Shown here: positions 36,539 through 48,264 of the stretch, piece after piece | How the letters are laid out: the number at the start of each line of letters is the position of its first letter | Position numbering within the stretch: position 1 is the first letter of the stretch | Source of the DNA: Ipomoea triloba | Lineage: Eukaryota > Streptophyta > Magnoliopsida > Solanales > Convolvulaceae | DNA length: 64,000 nt | Direction of reading: 5' to 3' | NCBI RefSeq assembly: GCF_003576645.1 | Contig: NC_044916.1 | Location: 31,485,440-31,549,439, forward strand | Position numbers and translations under genes: made by a program | The notes under the pieces: generated by a model | What the model saw: only the letters and a program-made list of their open reading frames with translations | What the model was told of the DNA's origin: nothing | Databases searched by the model: none

Positions 36539-36905
36539 TTTTTTTTTTTTTTTAAAACCAAAAACTATCTTTCATTACGTAATAGGGAACTCAAAGGTAC
36601 AACTTGGAGGGACAAATTGTCAATACCTAGAGTCTGTATACAATAAGGTGGATTTCGCCAACTCATGGGCATGAATGTTCGTTGTCCTTGCTACGTATTT
36701 AACAGACACATGAATGAGCGATGCCATAATAGACTTGCATTCCTTTGTGATTACACCACCATAGGAACGATCATCTACTTGACTATTTAAGCTATTGCAC
36801 GCATTCATACAGTCCGACAAAACAATAACCGGACCCCAATCTTGACCTCTAATCCATGATAGCGCTTCTTTAATAGCCCAATCCTCTGCTAGGTATGGGT
36901 CCAAA
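36539..36905 (-). pseudogene. 5'-truncated LINE: RNase H-like 3' domain with poly(A) and target duplication
   Basis: Minus strand 36904-36620 codes for a plant LINE RNase H-like domain: EDWAIKEALSW with the Glu, IVLSDC with the Asp, and a C-terminal YVARTTNIHAHELAK. It is followed by a 3' UTR and a poly(A) tail (T run 36539-36554 on plus). The flanks TTGTACGTTCAATTTGTAG (36513 on) and ATTGTACGTTCAATTTCTAG (36906 on) are the expected long target duplication. Only the 3' end inserted, as usual for L1-type elements. Confidence 0.85.
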
Positions 36906-37099
36906 ATTGTACGTTCAATTTCTAGTTTCTAGTTTCTAGTTTCTAGTTTATAAGTTTTAAATTTTAACTTTATAAATGCAAAAATAAAATAAAATATAAA
37001 GTATAAAAATTATATAAATGTGAAATAAAATTAAAATTTTATAATCTTAATTTTTGAGTACTGATCTATTACATTGTTGTATCTTTTCATATATACATA

Positions 37100-37210
37100 C
37101 TTTCTCAACTTGTTGAAGCACAAAGAGTCAATATCACCTCCACTGAAGTTTGATCTCATGACCTTCCATTTGGGGAAAAGACTACATGTCACTTGACCAC
37201 AAGGTCATTA
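37100..37210 (-). mobile_element. SINE copy, minus strand
   Basis: Inverted family words: ACCTTGTGGTCAAGTGACAT (head), GACTCTTTGTGCTTCAACAA (tail side). Confidence 0.65.
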
Positions 37211-37515
37211 AAATATTAAAAATATAAATTATAATTTATAAACATAAACAATTACTTAAAATTTATTAAGTTACATTCATCTTCTTATACCAGTTAATTA
37301 ATGACTTTTTTTTTATATGATCGATGAGTATATTTGTTATAAAAATGCACTTCACACTTCTCTTTATTAATCACGTACTTCTTAACAGAGCATTGATTTA
37401 AGAAAAACGATATATGTATTTTTATGGACAATTGACCAACCTGGCTATGAGGTAATAAGAAATTTAATTATTCAATAAATGATTTAATGTTATAGAACAA
37501 TTAAGTAGCATTTAC

Positions 37516-37560
37516 TGGCCAAAGGCCTTGTAGTCAAGTGTCATAGCTGTGGCACTCAGT
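37516..37560 (+). repeat. SINE 5' fragment
   Basis: GGCCAAAGGCCTTGTAGTCA followed by AGTGTCATAGC; body absent. Confidence 0.55.
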
Positions 37561-37671
37561 TCAAATTAATATTATGTATAGATCTCATAGATTTATGAGG
37601 GAGTTTTATTTTTCATATTAAAAACGTTTTTATTATCAACTGAACGTTTTTATTGTGGCCGGACTGAGGCA

Positions 37672-37870
37672 CGGCCCCACAGGGTTGGACAAAAATCCAA
37701 GGTGCGAAATTTGTACCTATTGAATAATTATATTAATGCACGTATTATTAGTATGGTTTTGTGTACCCTATGGCACAGGCTAGTGGAGCAAAGGGAAAAT
37801 GACGCTTTTGTATGCATATAATTGACTCATCACGTGAATTTGTATGGATACAATTGACTGAATTGACTCG
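37672..37870 (+). repeat. Shared upstream module, copy 2
   Basis: Same order of words as 31183-31390, starting 620 bp before the gene C start. Also has CAATTGACT twice at its end. Confidence 0.7.
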
Positions 37871-38159
37871 TCAGTCATCACCAGTTATTTTCATATTCAT
37901 ATATCTTTTAATCATTTCAAAAGTATTGAATTTTCTTCTCTATTATTTAATTGTAAATACGTAGAAAATAACGAAGAGCCTGAGAATACCGCTTCAACAA
38001 TTGTTATTTCCTAATAACATATGAAACATACACGACAAAACCTAATAGCTTGGGAGGTCATACTTATGTGAGACCACCTCACAGGTCTCAATGCATTAGA
38101 TGAGTCAGGTCAACATAATTTGGGTTAGGGCGTGAGATGCACATAATGTTGCCTAGCTT

Positions 38160-38215
38160 GAGACAATACTTGAAAGAGAGAGAGGAGAGATGAGGATAAC
38201 TGAAGTAAGCATATT
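38160..38215 (+). repeat. Partial duplicate of gene C leader and first codons
   Basis: GAGAGATGAGGATAACTGAAG at 38186-38206 repeats 38287-38307 (the gene C start, 102 bp downstream) and then runs into the leader TTTGAGCAAGG. Only about eight codons are present. Confidence 0.7.
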
Positions 38216-38292
38216 TGAGCAAGGCTTTCAGTCATTAATTCCCACATATACATTGAAGAGTTGAGAGTGATACAGAGAAAGAGAGATGAGAG

Positions 38293-39729
38293 ATGAGGAT
38301 AACTGAAGTGCTTCACATGAATGGAGGAATTGGAGACTCCAGTTATGCCAACAACTCCCTTCTTCAGGTATTCATTAACATTAATCCCTTCATGCAAGTC
38401 ATAAATTTTGTTCTTTTTTTTTTTTTTTTTTAAACTATATTTTTGGTTTTGGGTATTGTAATGCAGCAAAATGTGATACTTATGACAAAGCCAATAACAG
38501 AAGAAGCCATTACAAAACTCTACACCAGCCTCAACAATCCTAAGACCATCTCCATTGCAGACTTGGGCTGCTCCTCTGGCCCCAACACTTTGCTGGCAGT
38601 TTCCAACATCGTCAAAGCCGTCGACAACCACCGGAAAAAGCTCCGGCGGCGACACTCTCCGGAGTTCCAAATTTACTTAAATGACCTTCCCGCCAACGAC
38701 TTCAACACCATTTTTCAGTCGTTGCCGAAACATGAAGAGGATTTAAGGAGGGAATTGGGAGATGGGTTTGGGCCGTGCTTTTTCAATGGAGTTCCTGGTT
38801 CATTTTATGGAAGGCTTTTCCCCACCGATAGCCTCCATTTTGTTCATTCTTCTTATAGTCTCCATTGGCTATCCCAAGTACTAGTTTATTTACCTCTCAT
38901 ATTGCTATTAATTTCAATATCATTAATTCTAGCTTTGAACAATTTGTTTTGATTGCGCGCAGGTACCTAAAGGAATAGAAGAGAACAAAGGCAACATTCG
39001 CATGGAAACTACAAGTCCACCGTCTGTGATAAAGGCATACTACAATCAATTTGAACAAGATTTTTCTACTTTTCTCAAGTGTCGCTCTAAAGAATTAGTG
39101 AAAGGTGGAAGAATGGTTTTGACCATGCAGGGCAGATCAAGTGAAAATCCTACTTGCCATCTTTGGGAACTCCTAACTTTAGCCCTCAATGAAATAATTG
39201 CAGAGGTAGTTATAAGTTATATGCTCACCATAACCTTAAAAATACCATACTACTATACATACATTCACAACACTATAAAACAATATTACATTACTTTTTG
39301 TAGAGTATAGATTGGTCTCCTTGGAAGAGATCGAAACATATATGGCTAAAAATTGCTTCAATTTGATTAATGCAGGGTTTTGTGGAAGAAGAGAAACTAA
39401 ATTCGTTTAATGTTCCTCTATACACACCATCTTTAGCAGAAGTAAAATTCATAGTTGAAAAGGAAGGTTCCTTCACTATTGACTGCATAGAGGCTTCCCA
39501 AATTTATTGGACTGGATATAATGGAACTGATGATTATGAGGTTAATAATGGGTACGGTGTTGCTAGAAGCCTAAGAGCTGTTGTTGAGCCTATGCTTGTT
39601 AGCCACTTTGGTGAAGGAATAATTGATGAGTTGTTTCACAGGTACACAAAGATGATTGTTGATTCCATATCAACTCGCCCGGAGATCACTCAGTTCACTA
39701 ATGTTATTGTTTCTCTTATTAAAATGTAA
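38293..39729 (+). CDS. SABATH carboxyl methyltransferase C, intact
   Basis: Transfers methyl from S-adenosylmethionine to the carboxyl of a small acid, giving a (often volatile) methyl ester; cytosolic in known relatives. Exons 38293-38367, 38467-38877, 38963-39205, 39376-39729: 360 residues, phase 0 introns, all GT-AG. The start gives MRITEVLHMNGG, matching family N termini; an ATG 7 bp upstream is out of frame. Y18, S22, Q25, D57 and N65 (DLGCSSGPN), LNDLP and FNGVPGSFYG are all present; the pocket pair is H158-W159. No defect seen. The substrate cannot be told from sequence: His at the Met150 site of SAMT is found in benzoate and jasmonate enzymes. Closest in this window to A and B. Confidence 0.92.
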
Positions 39730-39734
39730 TGAAA

Positions 39735-40400
39735 AATACCCTGCACCCCTACCTCTGATCTCTTAATTATTCACAAAATTGTAACTTTTTGATGTGACAA
39801 ATTGTATTAGTTTTTTTTTTCCCCTAAATCTTATCCTATTAAAACATGTTACATCAGGTTGGGTGACAAATTTGTGAGTGATAGATAGGAGCATCTAACA
39901 TTGTTCAAATGGAATTTAATTTTAAATGTATTATAAATTTTCATGTGTTTAGTTAAGATTGTGGGATGTAATACTTTTTTTAAACAAATTGTGGCAGATA
40001 ATTCTTTATCACTAGTGATAAGCTAAGGCATAAAGTGGCTTATATTTGTGCTTCGTATATTCTTATTTTAGCTTAAATTTTAGGTTAATGACGGTGGAGC
40101 AATGCTTAATTGATTAGTTCTTTTATTGAATGAATGAAAGATTAAGTAACAGTATAAACGAGCATGAAAAGAGGCTAATTTTAGGAGAAAACAAGACAAC
40201 AAGATGCAAGGCGGGGAGCCGGGGATGAGAGCACGCAGGAAACGAAGGATCAAAGCTTGAGCTCAAAGGCAACCTTGAGGCCTCACACTGGCACTCACAT
40301 GAGTGCCAACATGAATCCAATGATCAGATTTGATCATGGTGGTCACGGTGAGTTCCACTGTGATGACCACACGTACGGTGAGTCCTGTTAGCAGTTAAGT
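39735..40400. other. Gene C 3' flank
   Basis: 3' flank similar to that of B (TGTGACAAATT, TTTGTGAGTG-like words at 39790-39880 and 34725-34810). 40180-40390 is less AT-rich and has the palindromic CACTCACATGAGTG, with no gene seen. Confidence 0.45.
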
Positions 40401-40409
40401 TGGCGCTAG

Positions 40410-40900
40410 AGGTGTTAGCAAACAGAGCTTTCGACAAATTATTTGTGTTCGTGTTCGGTAAGGATTTGTTTATGTTCGTTTATTAAGGTAAACGAACATT
40501 AACAAATAAAATTTAGAGCTCGGTTAAACAAACAAAGTCTGAACAGTGGTAAGCTTGTTTGCTAAGAGACCGTGAACAAGCTCGCTCGTTTGTGTTCGTT
40601 TAGTAATGTTCGCGAACAAACTCAGCTCGCTTATGTTCATTTAGTAATGTTCGCGAACAAGCTCGTTAAGTGTTCATTTAATAATGTCCGCAAACATGTT
40701 CACAAACGTATATAGTTGTGTTGTTTTTTTTTGTTATTGTTCGTGAACCTTAGATTATGTGTTGTTCACGAACGAATTGTGTTCATAAACATGTGCAGGT
40801 GTTTGGTAATTAAGTGTTCACGAACCTATTCATAAACGTACACAAACATGTTCGTGAACGTGTTCGTTAACGTTAACAAACACATTCGGTTAACGTATTT
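40410..40900. repeat. GTTCGCGAAC-rich repeat region
   Basis: Diverged units such as TAGTAATGTTCGCGAACAA and CATGTTCGTGAACGTGTTCG, each a near-palindrome, over about 500 bp. Transposon-like; class not determined. Confidence 0.6.
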
Positions 40901-41005
40901 AGTAGGTTGAGAAGGTAGTTATGAACAGATACTATTGACTTTTTGTGCTTTAGGTTGAAAAACTAGTTATGAAAAGAGTCAATAATATTCAAAAAAAAAA
41001 AAAAA
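40900..41005 (+). mobile_element. SINE 3' part with poly(A)
   Basis: TAGGTTGAGAAGGTAGTTATGAACAGATACTATTGAC-type tail, partly repeated, then TCAATAATATTC and 17 A. Confidence 0.65.
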
Positions 41006-41008
41006 AAC

Positions 41009-41420
41009 ACACACACACACTAATTCTTCATCTAAACACAATCTAGATAGTAAAAGGACTTTTTATTCACAAATACTATATTTTTTATTCTTATATGAAA
41101 GTTGAGATGTCAACGACTTCAAAATCTAGTAGACAATTTAATTGTACCAAAAAATATATATAAACATTGCTATATTTTCAAGCATGCTTTAAAATATTGA
41201 AATATGAACTATTAAATACAGTAACTCTACCAAGTACCTTTCTCACGCCTCCCCCCTCCAATAATTTAAAAAAAAAATATTTACCAACTACCTTTTGATT
41301 TGATAACTTAGCTTATGTTAACCATATACTACTAATGGGTTAAAATGTTTCAAAAAATAAAAATAAAAATAAAAAAATCAAACAAACAAACAAAAAACCA
41401 CTCTAATAAGCATCAACCAC
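41009..41420 (+). repeat. D-unit left end (pairs with 47296-47720)
   Basis: ACACTAATTCTTCATCTAA, TAGATAGTAAAAGGACTTTT and ACGACTTCAAAATCTAGTAG recur at 47296 onward: the 5' border of the duplicated D/E segment. Confidence 0.85.
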
Positions 41421-41431
41421 AAATATGGAGT

Positions 41432-41533
<102 letters not shown>

Positions 41534-41536
41534 GTA

Positions 41537-41850
41537 TATATGGGAGAAAAGGGGCAACCCCAGGACATTTAATAATGGGTAATTATTAGGTATACACAAA
41601 ATAATTAATATTTTTTCACTGTGCATTTCAAGTGCAATTACACCTAATATAAATTAGTTTGATTGTTGACTTGATAATTATAAAGTTATATAATAAGTTT
41701 CACTCTTAGGGGAATAACTTATTGACCTTTGTTTGAGTCAATTAGCTATAGACAATCTAGGATAATTTATCTCATTGTGATTCTTTGCCCATTAGAGTCA
41801 TAAGTTATTTATTCAGTATGCACCTAATGACTGCAAGTTTCTATTATCAT
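41537..41850 (+). promoter_or_regulatory. Shared upstream block of D, E and F (copy D)
   Basis: About 300 bp with CAGGACATTTAATAATGGG, TGTGCATTTCAAGTGCAA and TTGACCTTTGTTTGAGTCAA, also at 48265-48570 (E) and 52540-52815 (F); a weaker remnant lies at 59795-59890 before G. Confidence 0.75.
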
Positions 41851-42043
41851 CTTAAAAAAACAATTAAATGTATATGAATAAGTATATATATGTTCTCTAT
41901 CTTCTAGAAAAAATGAAAATAAAAAATAGTTAGTAAATTAAACGCACATGTACAAATGTACAATCATATTCTTATATGAAAGTTGAAATATCAATTAAGG
42001 ACGATTTAATCATACCAAAAATATATATATAAATATTGTTATC

Positions 42044-43354
42044 TGTTGGGAAGCAATTCTCGAAATACCCAAGAAAATGGACAAAAATAGAAAATCCACT
42101 AACACCAAGAATTACAAGAAATTCCACGAAATTTCAGGGATTTAAACCTACAACAAAGGTTAGATAAACCTGGAATACAAAGGACGTGAAGAACAGATTT
42201 TAGGGGTGGTTGTAAGTACGAGTCGAGTTGCCTCTGTCCTTAAAACCTTATTTACCGCCTCCCGAGGTGCTGGAGCGTTGCGGTCTAGGTTTCCCAGGAT
42301 AAAACGTACTACGATCCGCCGTTTGAGCACACAAACTTGGATCCGGCGAACGAGAACGTGGGATGAACACAGGTGGCTAGAACGAAGGAGGAGCAGAGTT
42401 TCGAGGTTCAAAACTGATTTCTTACTCGTGTAAATCTCCTGCTCAACCTGGAAATATATAGTAGAGGATGTGATAAACAACATTGATAATGGCATTCATT
42501 CCTCACATGTAACCTCCATCCACTAAGCGCATGGAATTTCTAGACAGCGTGAATGCCGTACCAATCCAGAGACCTTGGCTTCGGTTGTGATGGAGGTGGG
42601 AATGCTTGCTTGATTAATAAAAAGTTACTTCCCACTAACAGTCCATTAATAAGAAATAATGGTAGGATTAATTACATTAATTCCTTAAATGCCAAAGGTC
42701 ATTCTTATGAACGGCCACAGTGGAAGTGATACGTCGCTACGGGAGATCACTACGAGTTACCCTGGAAGCCACGAGACAACGCTCGTGAGAGAGGTTCGAA
42801 GCATCAGCTTTCGAGAGGTCCACGAGACCGGCTTCCTTCGAGAGATCGCATCTCTCGGGCGTAACTCGCCCGCTTCGAGACATTGCTTGATGTCTCGAAC
42901 GCTACCGCGGCGTGCCGCGAGACATCGCTGATGTCTCGCGCGTTGCCGAGGTACGAGACATCGCTGATGTCTCGCACGGCCAAGGCGTGCAACGAGACAT
43001 CTTGCGATGTCTCGAACTCATCCTTGCCGCGGCGTTGCTTCGAGAGGTCTCGACCTCTCGAAGGTTTGCGTGGTTTGAGATGGAAAAATGTTCGGAAATT
43101 CGGCATAACTTAGCCCGCAAGGCCAGCCAATTTTTCTTTAAAGCTTTTCCCACAAATTTCCATCTCAATGGATCTATTTTGAGAACCAATTTCTCATTCA
43201 CCCATTATCCATTTTGAGCGTATAATATATCGATCTCTTCGTCCCGAAGAATCCGAATCCACTTTGACCCGACCCAAATCGGATGTGGACCCTACATATA
43301 TTTATACCACAAAATGACCACTTAAAATGCCATTTATTGTCATTTTTTCCAACA
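42044..43354. mobile_element. Long LTR (1311 bp) with hairpin-rich interior, upstream of gene D
   Basis: Starts TGTTGGGAAG and ends TTCCAACA; flanks TTATC (42039-42043) and CTATC (43355-43359) are a near 5-bp duplication. Gene E, otherwise matching, lacks this segment: its sequence runs directly from AAATATTGCTAT to GAGCAGCAAT. No retrotransposon domains, so a solo LTR. 42680-43070 has several palindromes of the type CGAGACATC..GATGTCTCG and is much richer in GC. The right third is shared with 19896-20117. Confidence 0.8.
42837..43063. repeat. Array of short perfect or near-perfect hairpins
   Basis: CGAGACATCGCTGATGTCTCG at 42918-42938 and again at 42954-42974; variants at 42876-42897 and 42993-43014; CTTCGAGAGGTCTCGACCTC... 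palindrome at 43038-43063. Spacing about 36-40 bp. Lies within the LTR. Confidence 0.85.
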
Positions 43355-43460
43355 CTATCCAGCAGCAATAAAAAGGAGAAAAAGGAAGCATGTTTGAGCA
43401 AGCTAGGCATTCAGTTATCAATTCCCACCTACCTTTAAAAGTTGAGACAGAGAGAGAAAA

Positions 43461-44972
43461 ATGATGAATGTTGCTGAAGTGCTTCACATGAATGGAGGAA
43501 ATGGACACACCAGTTATGCCAAAAACTCCCTTCTTCAGGTTAATTATTGCATGTCTACACAAGTAGTTCATTTATTTCTTGAAGAGTATAATATTTCCTT
43601 AAAAAGTAAACATTTTTTTTTGGTTTTGGGTGATGCAGCGAAACGTGATACATATGACAAAGCCCATAACACAGCAAGCTATGACAAGCCTCTACACCAG
43701 CCTCGACAACCCTAAGACCATTTCCATTGCAGATTTGGGCTGTTCCTCTGGCCCCAACACTTTCCTCGCAATCTCCAACCTCGTCAAAGCCGTCGACGAC
43801 CACCGGAAGAAGCTCCGGCGCCCACATTCTCCGGAGTTTCAAATTTACTTAAATGACCTTCCCACCAACGACTTCAACACCATTTTCCAGTCATTGCCAA
43901 AACATGAAGAGGATTTAAGGAGGGAGATAGGAGAGGGCTGTAGGCTGTGCTACTTCAATGGAGTTCCTGGTTCATTTTATGGAAGGCTTTTCCCCACCAA
44001 CAGCCTCCATTTTGTTCATTCTTCTAATAGTCTCAATTGGCTATCTCAAGTACGTACGAGTACATAATTAAACCGATAGTCCCCTCTTTCTAGTTGTATC
44101 TTGTTCTTAGGCTTAGTATGTCTTACGTATAACACAGTTGGTTTTCATATTAATATACAATCATTCTAGCTAGCTAGCTTTGAACAATTTGTTATATATA
44201 TGACCACTCGCAGGTACCTAAAGGAATAAAAGAAAACAAGGGCAACATTATTTGCGTTGCAACTGCAAGTCCACCAAATGTCATAAAGGCATATTATGAT
44301 CAATTTGAAAGCGATTTTTCTACTTTCATCAAGTGCCGCTCTAAAGAACTGGTTAATGGTGGGAGAATGGTTTTGACCATGCAGGGCATAAAAAGTGAAA
44401 ATACTACTTTTTATATTTGGGAGCTCCTAGCTTTATCAATTAATGATCTAGTTCTAGAGGTAAGTATGTAGTTAAATTTAATCCTCAGACCAACACAACC
44501 TTAAAATACGTTATTACATACATAGTGTGTGTGAGAGAGAGAGCAACACCTATGACTAATAGTTAGTTGCTTCAATTCAACACTACTGCAGGGTCTTGTT
44601 GAAGAAGAGAAATTAAATTCGTTTAATTTTCCTCTATACCTGCCAACTCTAGCAGAAATAAAATTTCTAGTTGAGAAGGATGGCTCCTTCACTATTGATC
44701 GCTTGGAGGCTTCCCAAATTCATTGGACTGGAATTGGAATTGATGATAATGATGACAATACTACTATTAGTGACGAGGATATTAATGGTGCAGGGAACAA
44801 TGTTGCCATGTTCATTAGAGCTGGTCTTGAGCCTGTGCTTGTTAGCCACTTTGGTGAAGGAATAATTGATGAATTGTTCCACAGATACAGCAAAAAGATT
44901 GCTCATTCCATGTCCACCTACCCGGAGAAAGCAAAGTTCACTAGTGTTACTGTCTCCATGACTAAAATTTAA
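43461..44972 (+). CDS. SABATH carboxyl methyltransferase D, intact
   Basis: Exons 43461-43538, 43639-44049, 44214-44459, 44592-44972: 371 residues, all GT-AG. Start has two ATGs in a row (MMNVAEVLHMNGG); either may be used. DLGCSSGPN gives D58 and N66. The pocket pair is N159-W160 (LNWLSQ), where A, B, C and F have His. Exon 4 carries an acidic insert after HWTG (GIDDNDDN..ISDEDINGAGN), which A, B and C lack. Its TATA position reads CAATAAAAAGG rather than TATAAAAAGG, and a 1.3-kb LTR lies just upstream, so expression may differ from E. Very close to E over exon 1, the first half of exon 2 and exons 3-4. Confidence 0.92.
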
Positions 44973-45404
44973 TTAAATAAGGGTTAGGTCAATCTATATT
45001 GTCCATCACTAGCTGCACGGTGTGTGATATATGATTATCTTAAAGAATAAGGACACTAGACCAAGGTCCAATATCTTGTGTTTTCTGTACGTGTTGAGAC
45101 TTTTATTATGTTTTAATGTATTCCTGCATCTAAATATTCTATACCCAAAAAATTGTATTGTTTGGATCTAATTATTAATAAAGCCAATCGATATTGTTTC
45201 AAAATTATGAATGTTAGGTTTTTTGATATCAAAATAATGTGAGTTTTAGACTTGGTATTCGTGTTTGAATTGTTATGTATAATGAAGTTACAAGTGGGGC
45301 ATGAATTTGTTGTCCTTTGCGAATAGCTTCTATAGCGTGAGATTGATTAAGCTATGAGTCTATGACTAGGCACAAGGATATGATTAAAATTTGGTTGAAA
45401 GCTC

Positions 45405-45407
45405 AGC

Positions 45408-45463
<56 letters not shown>
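45405..45463. repeat. (AAT)n microsatellite
   Basis: About 19 units; absent from the matching place behind gene E. Confidence 0.95.
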
Positions 45464-45466
<3 letters not shown>

Positions 45467-45514
45467 GAGGAGTAAGGCAAAGAAATTAACAATTAGAAAT
45501 TCAATTTAATCAAA

Positions 45515-45658
45515 ATGGACTTCGTTGAGAGAGCTTGCAATCCTAATTGCCAAAGCAATAAGGAATTGAGGGAGGAAAATGTCAAATTGGTGTTCCAAAG
45601 ATTGCACAACCAATTCAGATTTACAAGCCATTTTCATGGTCAAGCGAACGTAAATTGA
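45515..45658 (+). CDS. Small unidentified open frame, 47 codons, behind gene D
   Basis: Reads MDFVERACNPNCQSNKEL and continues, charged, to a TGA. The same DNA behind gene E (from 50844) has lost a base after CAAAGC, so its frame breaks after about 15 codons. No family recognised. It may be a first exon captured in the duplicated segment, or chance. Conservation of both copies is explained by the recent duplication and does not show function. Confidence 0.3.
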   Translation: MDFVERACNPNCQSNKELREENVKLVFQRLHNQFRFTSHFHGQANVN

Positions 45659-45933
45659 ATATGAGAATTGCCTCACTTTCGTAACTCGCCCCGTTTGCTA
45701 TTGTCTTGTGTTGTTACGAAATTCTGTATCTTATAAGTATGAATTTTGTACCTCGTTGTTTTAATTCATTGTCCATAAAGCTATGTAAACTCTAGTCCAT
45801 ATTATATTACATTATATACTATATTTTAATATATAAATTTGAAAAATTATATAAATTGTAAGTAATTTATATATACTATTATTTGATGGCTAATGATGTT
45901 TAATTTTAATGTTTTAATTATAACCATAACTTG

Positions 45934-45934
45934 T

Positions 45935-46012
<78 letters not shown>
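45934..46012. repeat. (TC)n(TA)n compound microsatellite
   Basis: 13 TC units then about 26 TA units. Confidence 0.95.
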
Positions 46013-46017
<5 letters not shown>

Positions 46018-46980
46018 TTATACTTATATTATATATAATACAATGAATAATAATGTATAATATGACTTAAAAGTATAAATATTTTAAAAATATCTACATC
46101 TATAATATTAATAAAAGTCAATAAAGTTAGGACTCTAACATGTAGAAAAAATGTTGGTGGTAATTATTTACTTAAATGAATGATTCATATTATTTTGATT
46201 TTAGTAATTTTTTATGGTTTTCCTTCTTTACCCTCTATTATATTATTTTCTTCCCTTAAATAACCTCACATTCCGTTAGTATAAACTTTAGTAACGGAAT
46301 ATTCCGTTAACTTTTAACTTTACGCATTAATTTCTATAAGAAAAATCTTAGGATTAGACCTCATCCCAATCAGAATTGACATAATTGTTAAATATATACT
46401 ATGAATAATCTTATTTGCGTAATGCGCCTAGAAAACTAATTTGAATATAAGAATGGTTCATTTAAAAAATATATTTACAATTAATTTTTAGCTTGCGACC
46501 TATGTGGGTTGATCCTGCGAGGCTCACTTCCTCGCAAGACATAAATTTTCAACTCTAAGCCATCCCATGATGGGACAGGTTAAGACAATTCGGTAGATCT
46601 CATCAATTCACTTTGACACCTTTACTCATAGACACATCTATTATTCTATAATAAATAGCTTAAAAAGAAGTGGTAACCGGCAAATTCAAATGAATTTAAA
46701 TTTTGAAGAAAGGATATGTGACAAGAAAGGATACATTGTCAACAAGTTATAAATAGATGCTAACTTAGAGAGGATATGTGACAAGAAGTTACACAAGAAC
46801 TACAAACTAACTAACCATTATCGACCTCAAATCTTTCAAACACACATTATAAAAATAAAAATAAATGAATAAAAACTCTAAGCTTCCGTGAATCATCTAT
46901 ATTCAAGTAAGTGTTGAAATTAGTTTGACTTGAATATATTTCCTTGATGAAAGACAACAAACAAGTTGTTGTGTTAACTA
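46013..46980. other. Intergenic between D and E units
   Basis: No gene. Short palindromes near 46285 (ACGGAATATTCCGT) and 46510-46580 (CTGCGAGGCTCACTTCCTCG; CATCCCATGATGGGA). Confidence 0.5.
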
Positions 46981-46984
46981 CTGT

Positions 46985-47115
46985 TCATGAGCCAAGACTT
47001 TGTGATGTAGTGGCACTCGGTTACATTCCCATATAAAAGAGGGTGGGTTTAAGGCTCAGTGGGGACGATATTGATCTTTTTTTGTGCGCCAGAAGATTGA
47101 GAAAGAGCTGTTAAG
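46985..47115 (+). mobile_element. SINE copy
   Basis: Head GACTTTGTGATGTAGTGGCA, middle GAGGGTGGGTTTAAGGCTCA, tail AAGATTGAGAAAGAGCTGT. Confidence 0.65.
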
Positions 47116-47124
47116 CTAGCTGTG

Positions 47125-47230
47125 GTTATCTGGTGTAATTATTGTTTTTTTAATACAACTGACCTTATTATATATATGTTATCTGGTGTAATTATTGTTT
47201 TTTTAATACAACTGACCTTATTATATATAT
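47125..47230 (+). repeat. Tandem duplication, 53-bp unit
   Basis: GTTATCTGGTGTAATTATTG starts both units (47125 and 47178); the units are essentially identical. Confidence 0.95.
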
Positions 47231-47295
47231 ATATAGTTCTATGTTTTCCTCATCCAACAAAAATGAAAAGAAGTTTACTTAGTAAATTAAAAGCG

Positions 47296-47735
47296 CACAC
47301 TAATTCTTCATCTAAGCACAATCTAGATAGTAAAAGGACTTTTTATTCACAAATATTATATTTTTTATTCTTATATGAAAGTTGAGATGTCAACGACTTC
47401 AAAATCTAGTAGACGATTTCATTGTACCAAAAAATATATATAAACATTGCTAAATTGTACCAAAAATATATATATAGACATTGCTATATTTTCAAGCATG
47501 CTTTAAAATATGAAATATTAAATATGACAATAACTCTACCAAGTACCTTTCTCAACCCCCACACCCCCATCCAAAAAAAAAAAAAAAAAAAAAAAAAACC
47601 TATACCAAGTACCTTTTGATTTGATAACTTATGTTAAACATATACTACTATAATGGATTAAAATGTTTTAAAAATAAAAATACAATAACTCTAATAACAA
47701 TCATCCACAAATATGCATGGAGTTTATATATATAC
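47296..47735 (+). repeat. E-unit left end
   Basis: Counterpart of 41009-41420. Contains an A run at 47574-47598. Confidence 0.85.
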
Positions 47736-48262
47736 TAGTTTTTCTTATGCGCGATGCGCAAAAAATAGGTGCCCAATATTATAATTTTATATTAAAATTT
47801 TAAATTTATTTAAATTTTAATATAGTAAATAATAATAATAATAATAATAATGTAAAATATTTTTATAAATTGGATGTTTATATTTTAAAAAATAACTAAC
47901 ATATAACTCTAATATTTAATGTGTATATTTTATAATTATTATTGATGAAGATAAGAAAATATATGGTGGATGTATGTGCATAGTAACAATAGTGGAAAAG
48001 ATAACGGAAGTTATAACGATAGGAGTACATTTATCCAAAATATTATGTTGTACAACTTTTATAGCATAATGTACAAAAAAACTTAACGGAAAAAACGGAC
48101 ATAAATGAGGGGTATAACCTTCATTCACATTTATTATGTTTATATATATATTTGAAAGGTAAACGTAACTATTCCATTAATTCATAACATAAAACGTTTA
48201 CATCAACGATCAATGAAATGGTAAACCATTCCTTACAGTCAGAACCCAACAGCTATTAATTA
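47736..48262. other. Insertion-like AT-rich segment in the E unit
   Basis: Not present at the matching place in the D unit (which has the GT/TA tract). No gene seen; contains an (AAT)n run at 47828-47850. Confidence 0.5.
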
Positions 48263-48264
48263 AT

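Noticed and set aside
42689..43217. Several overlapping frames of 80-100 codons on both strands
   Set aside because: Caused by low stop-codon density in the GC-rich hairpin part of the LTR; repeats such as ETSLMSR are hairpin translations, not a domain.
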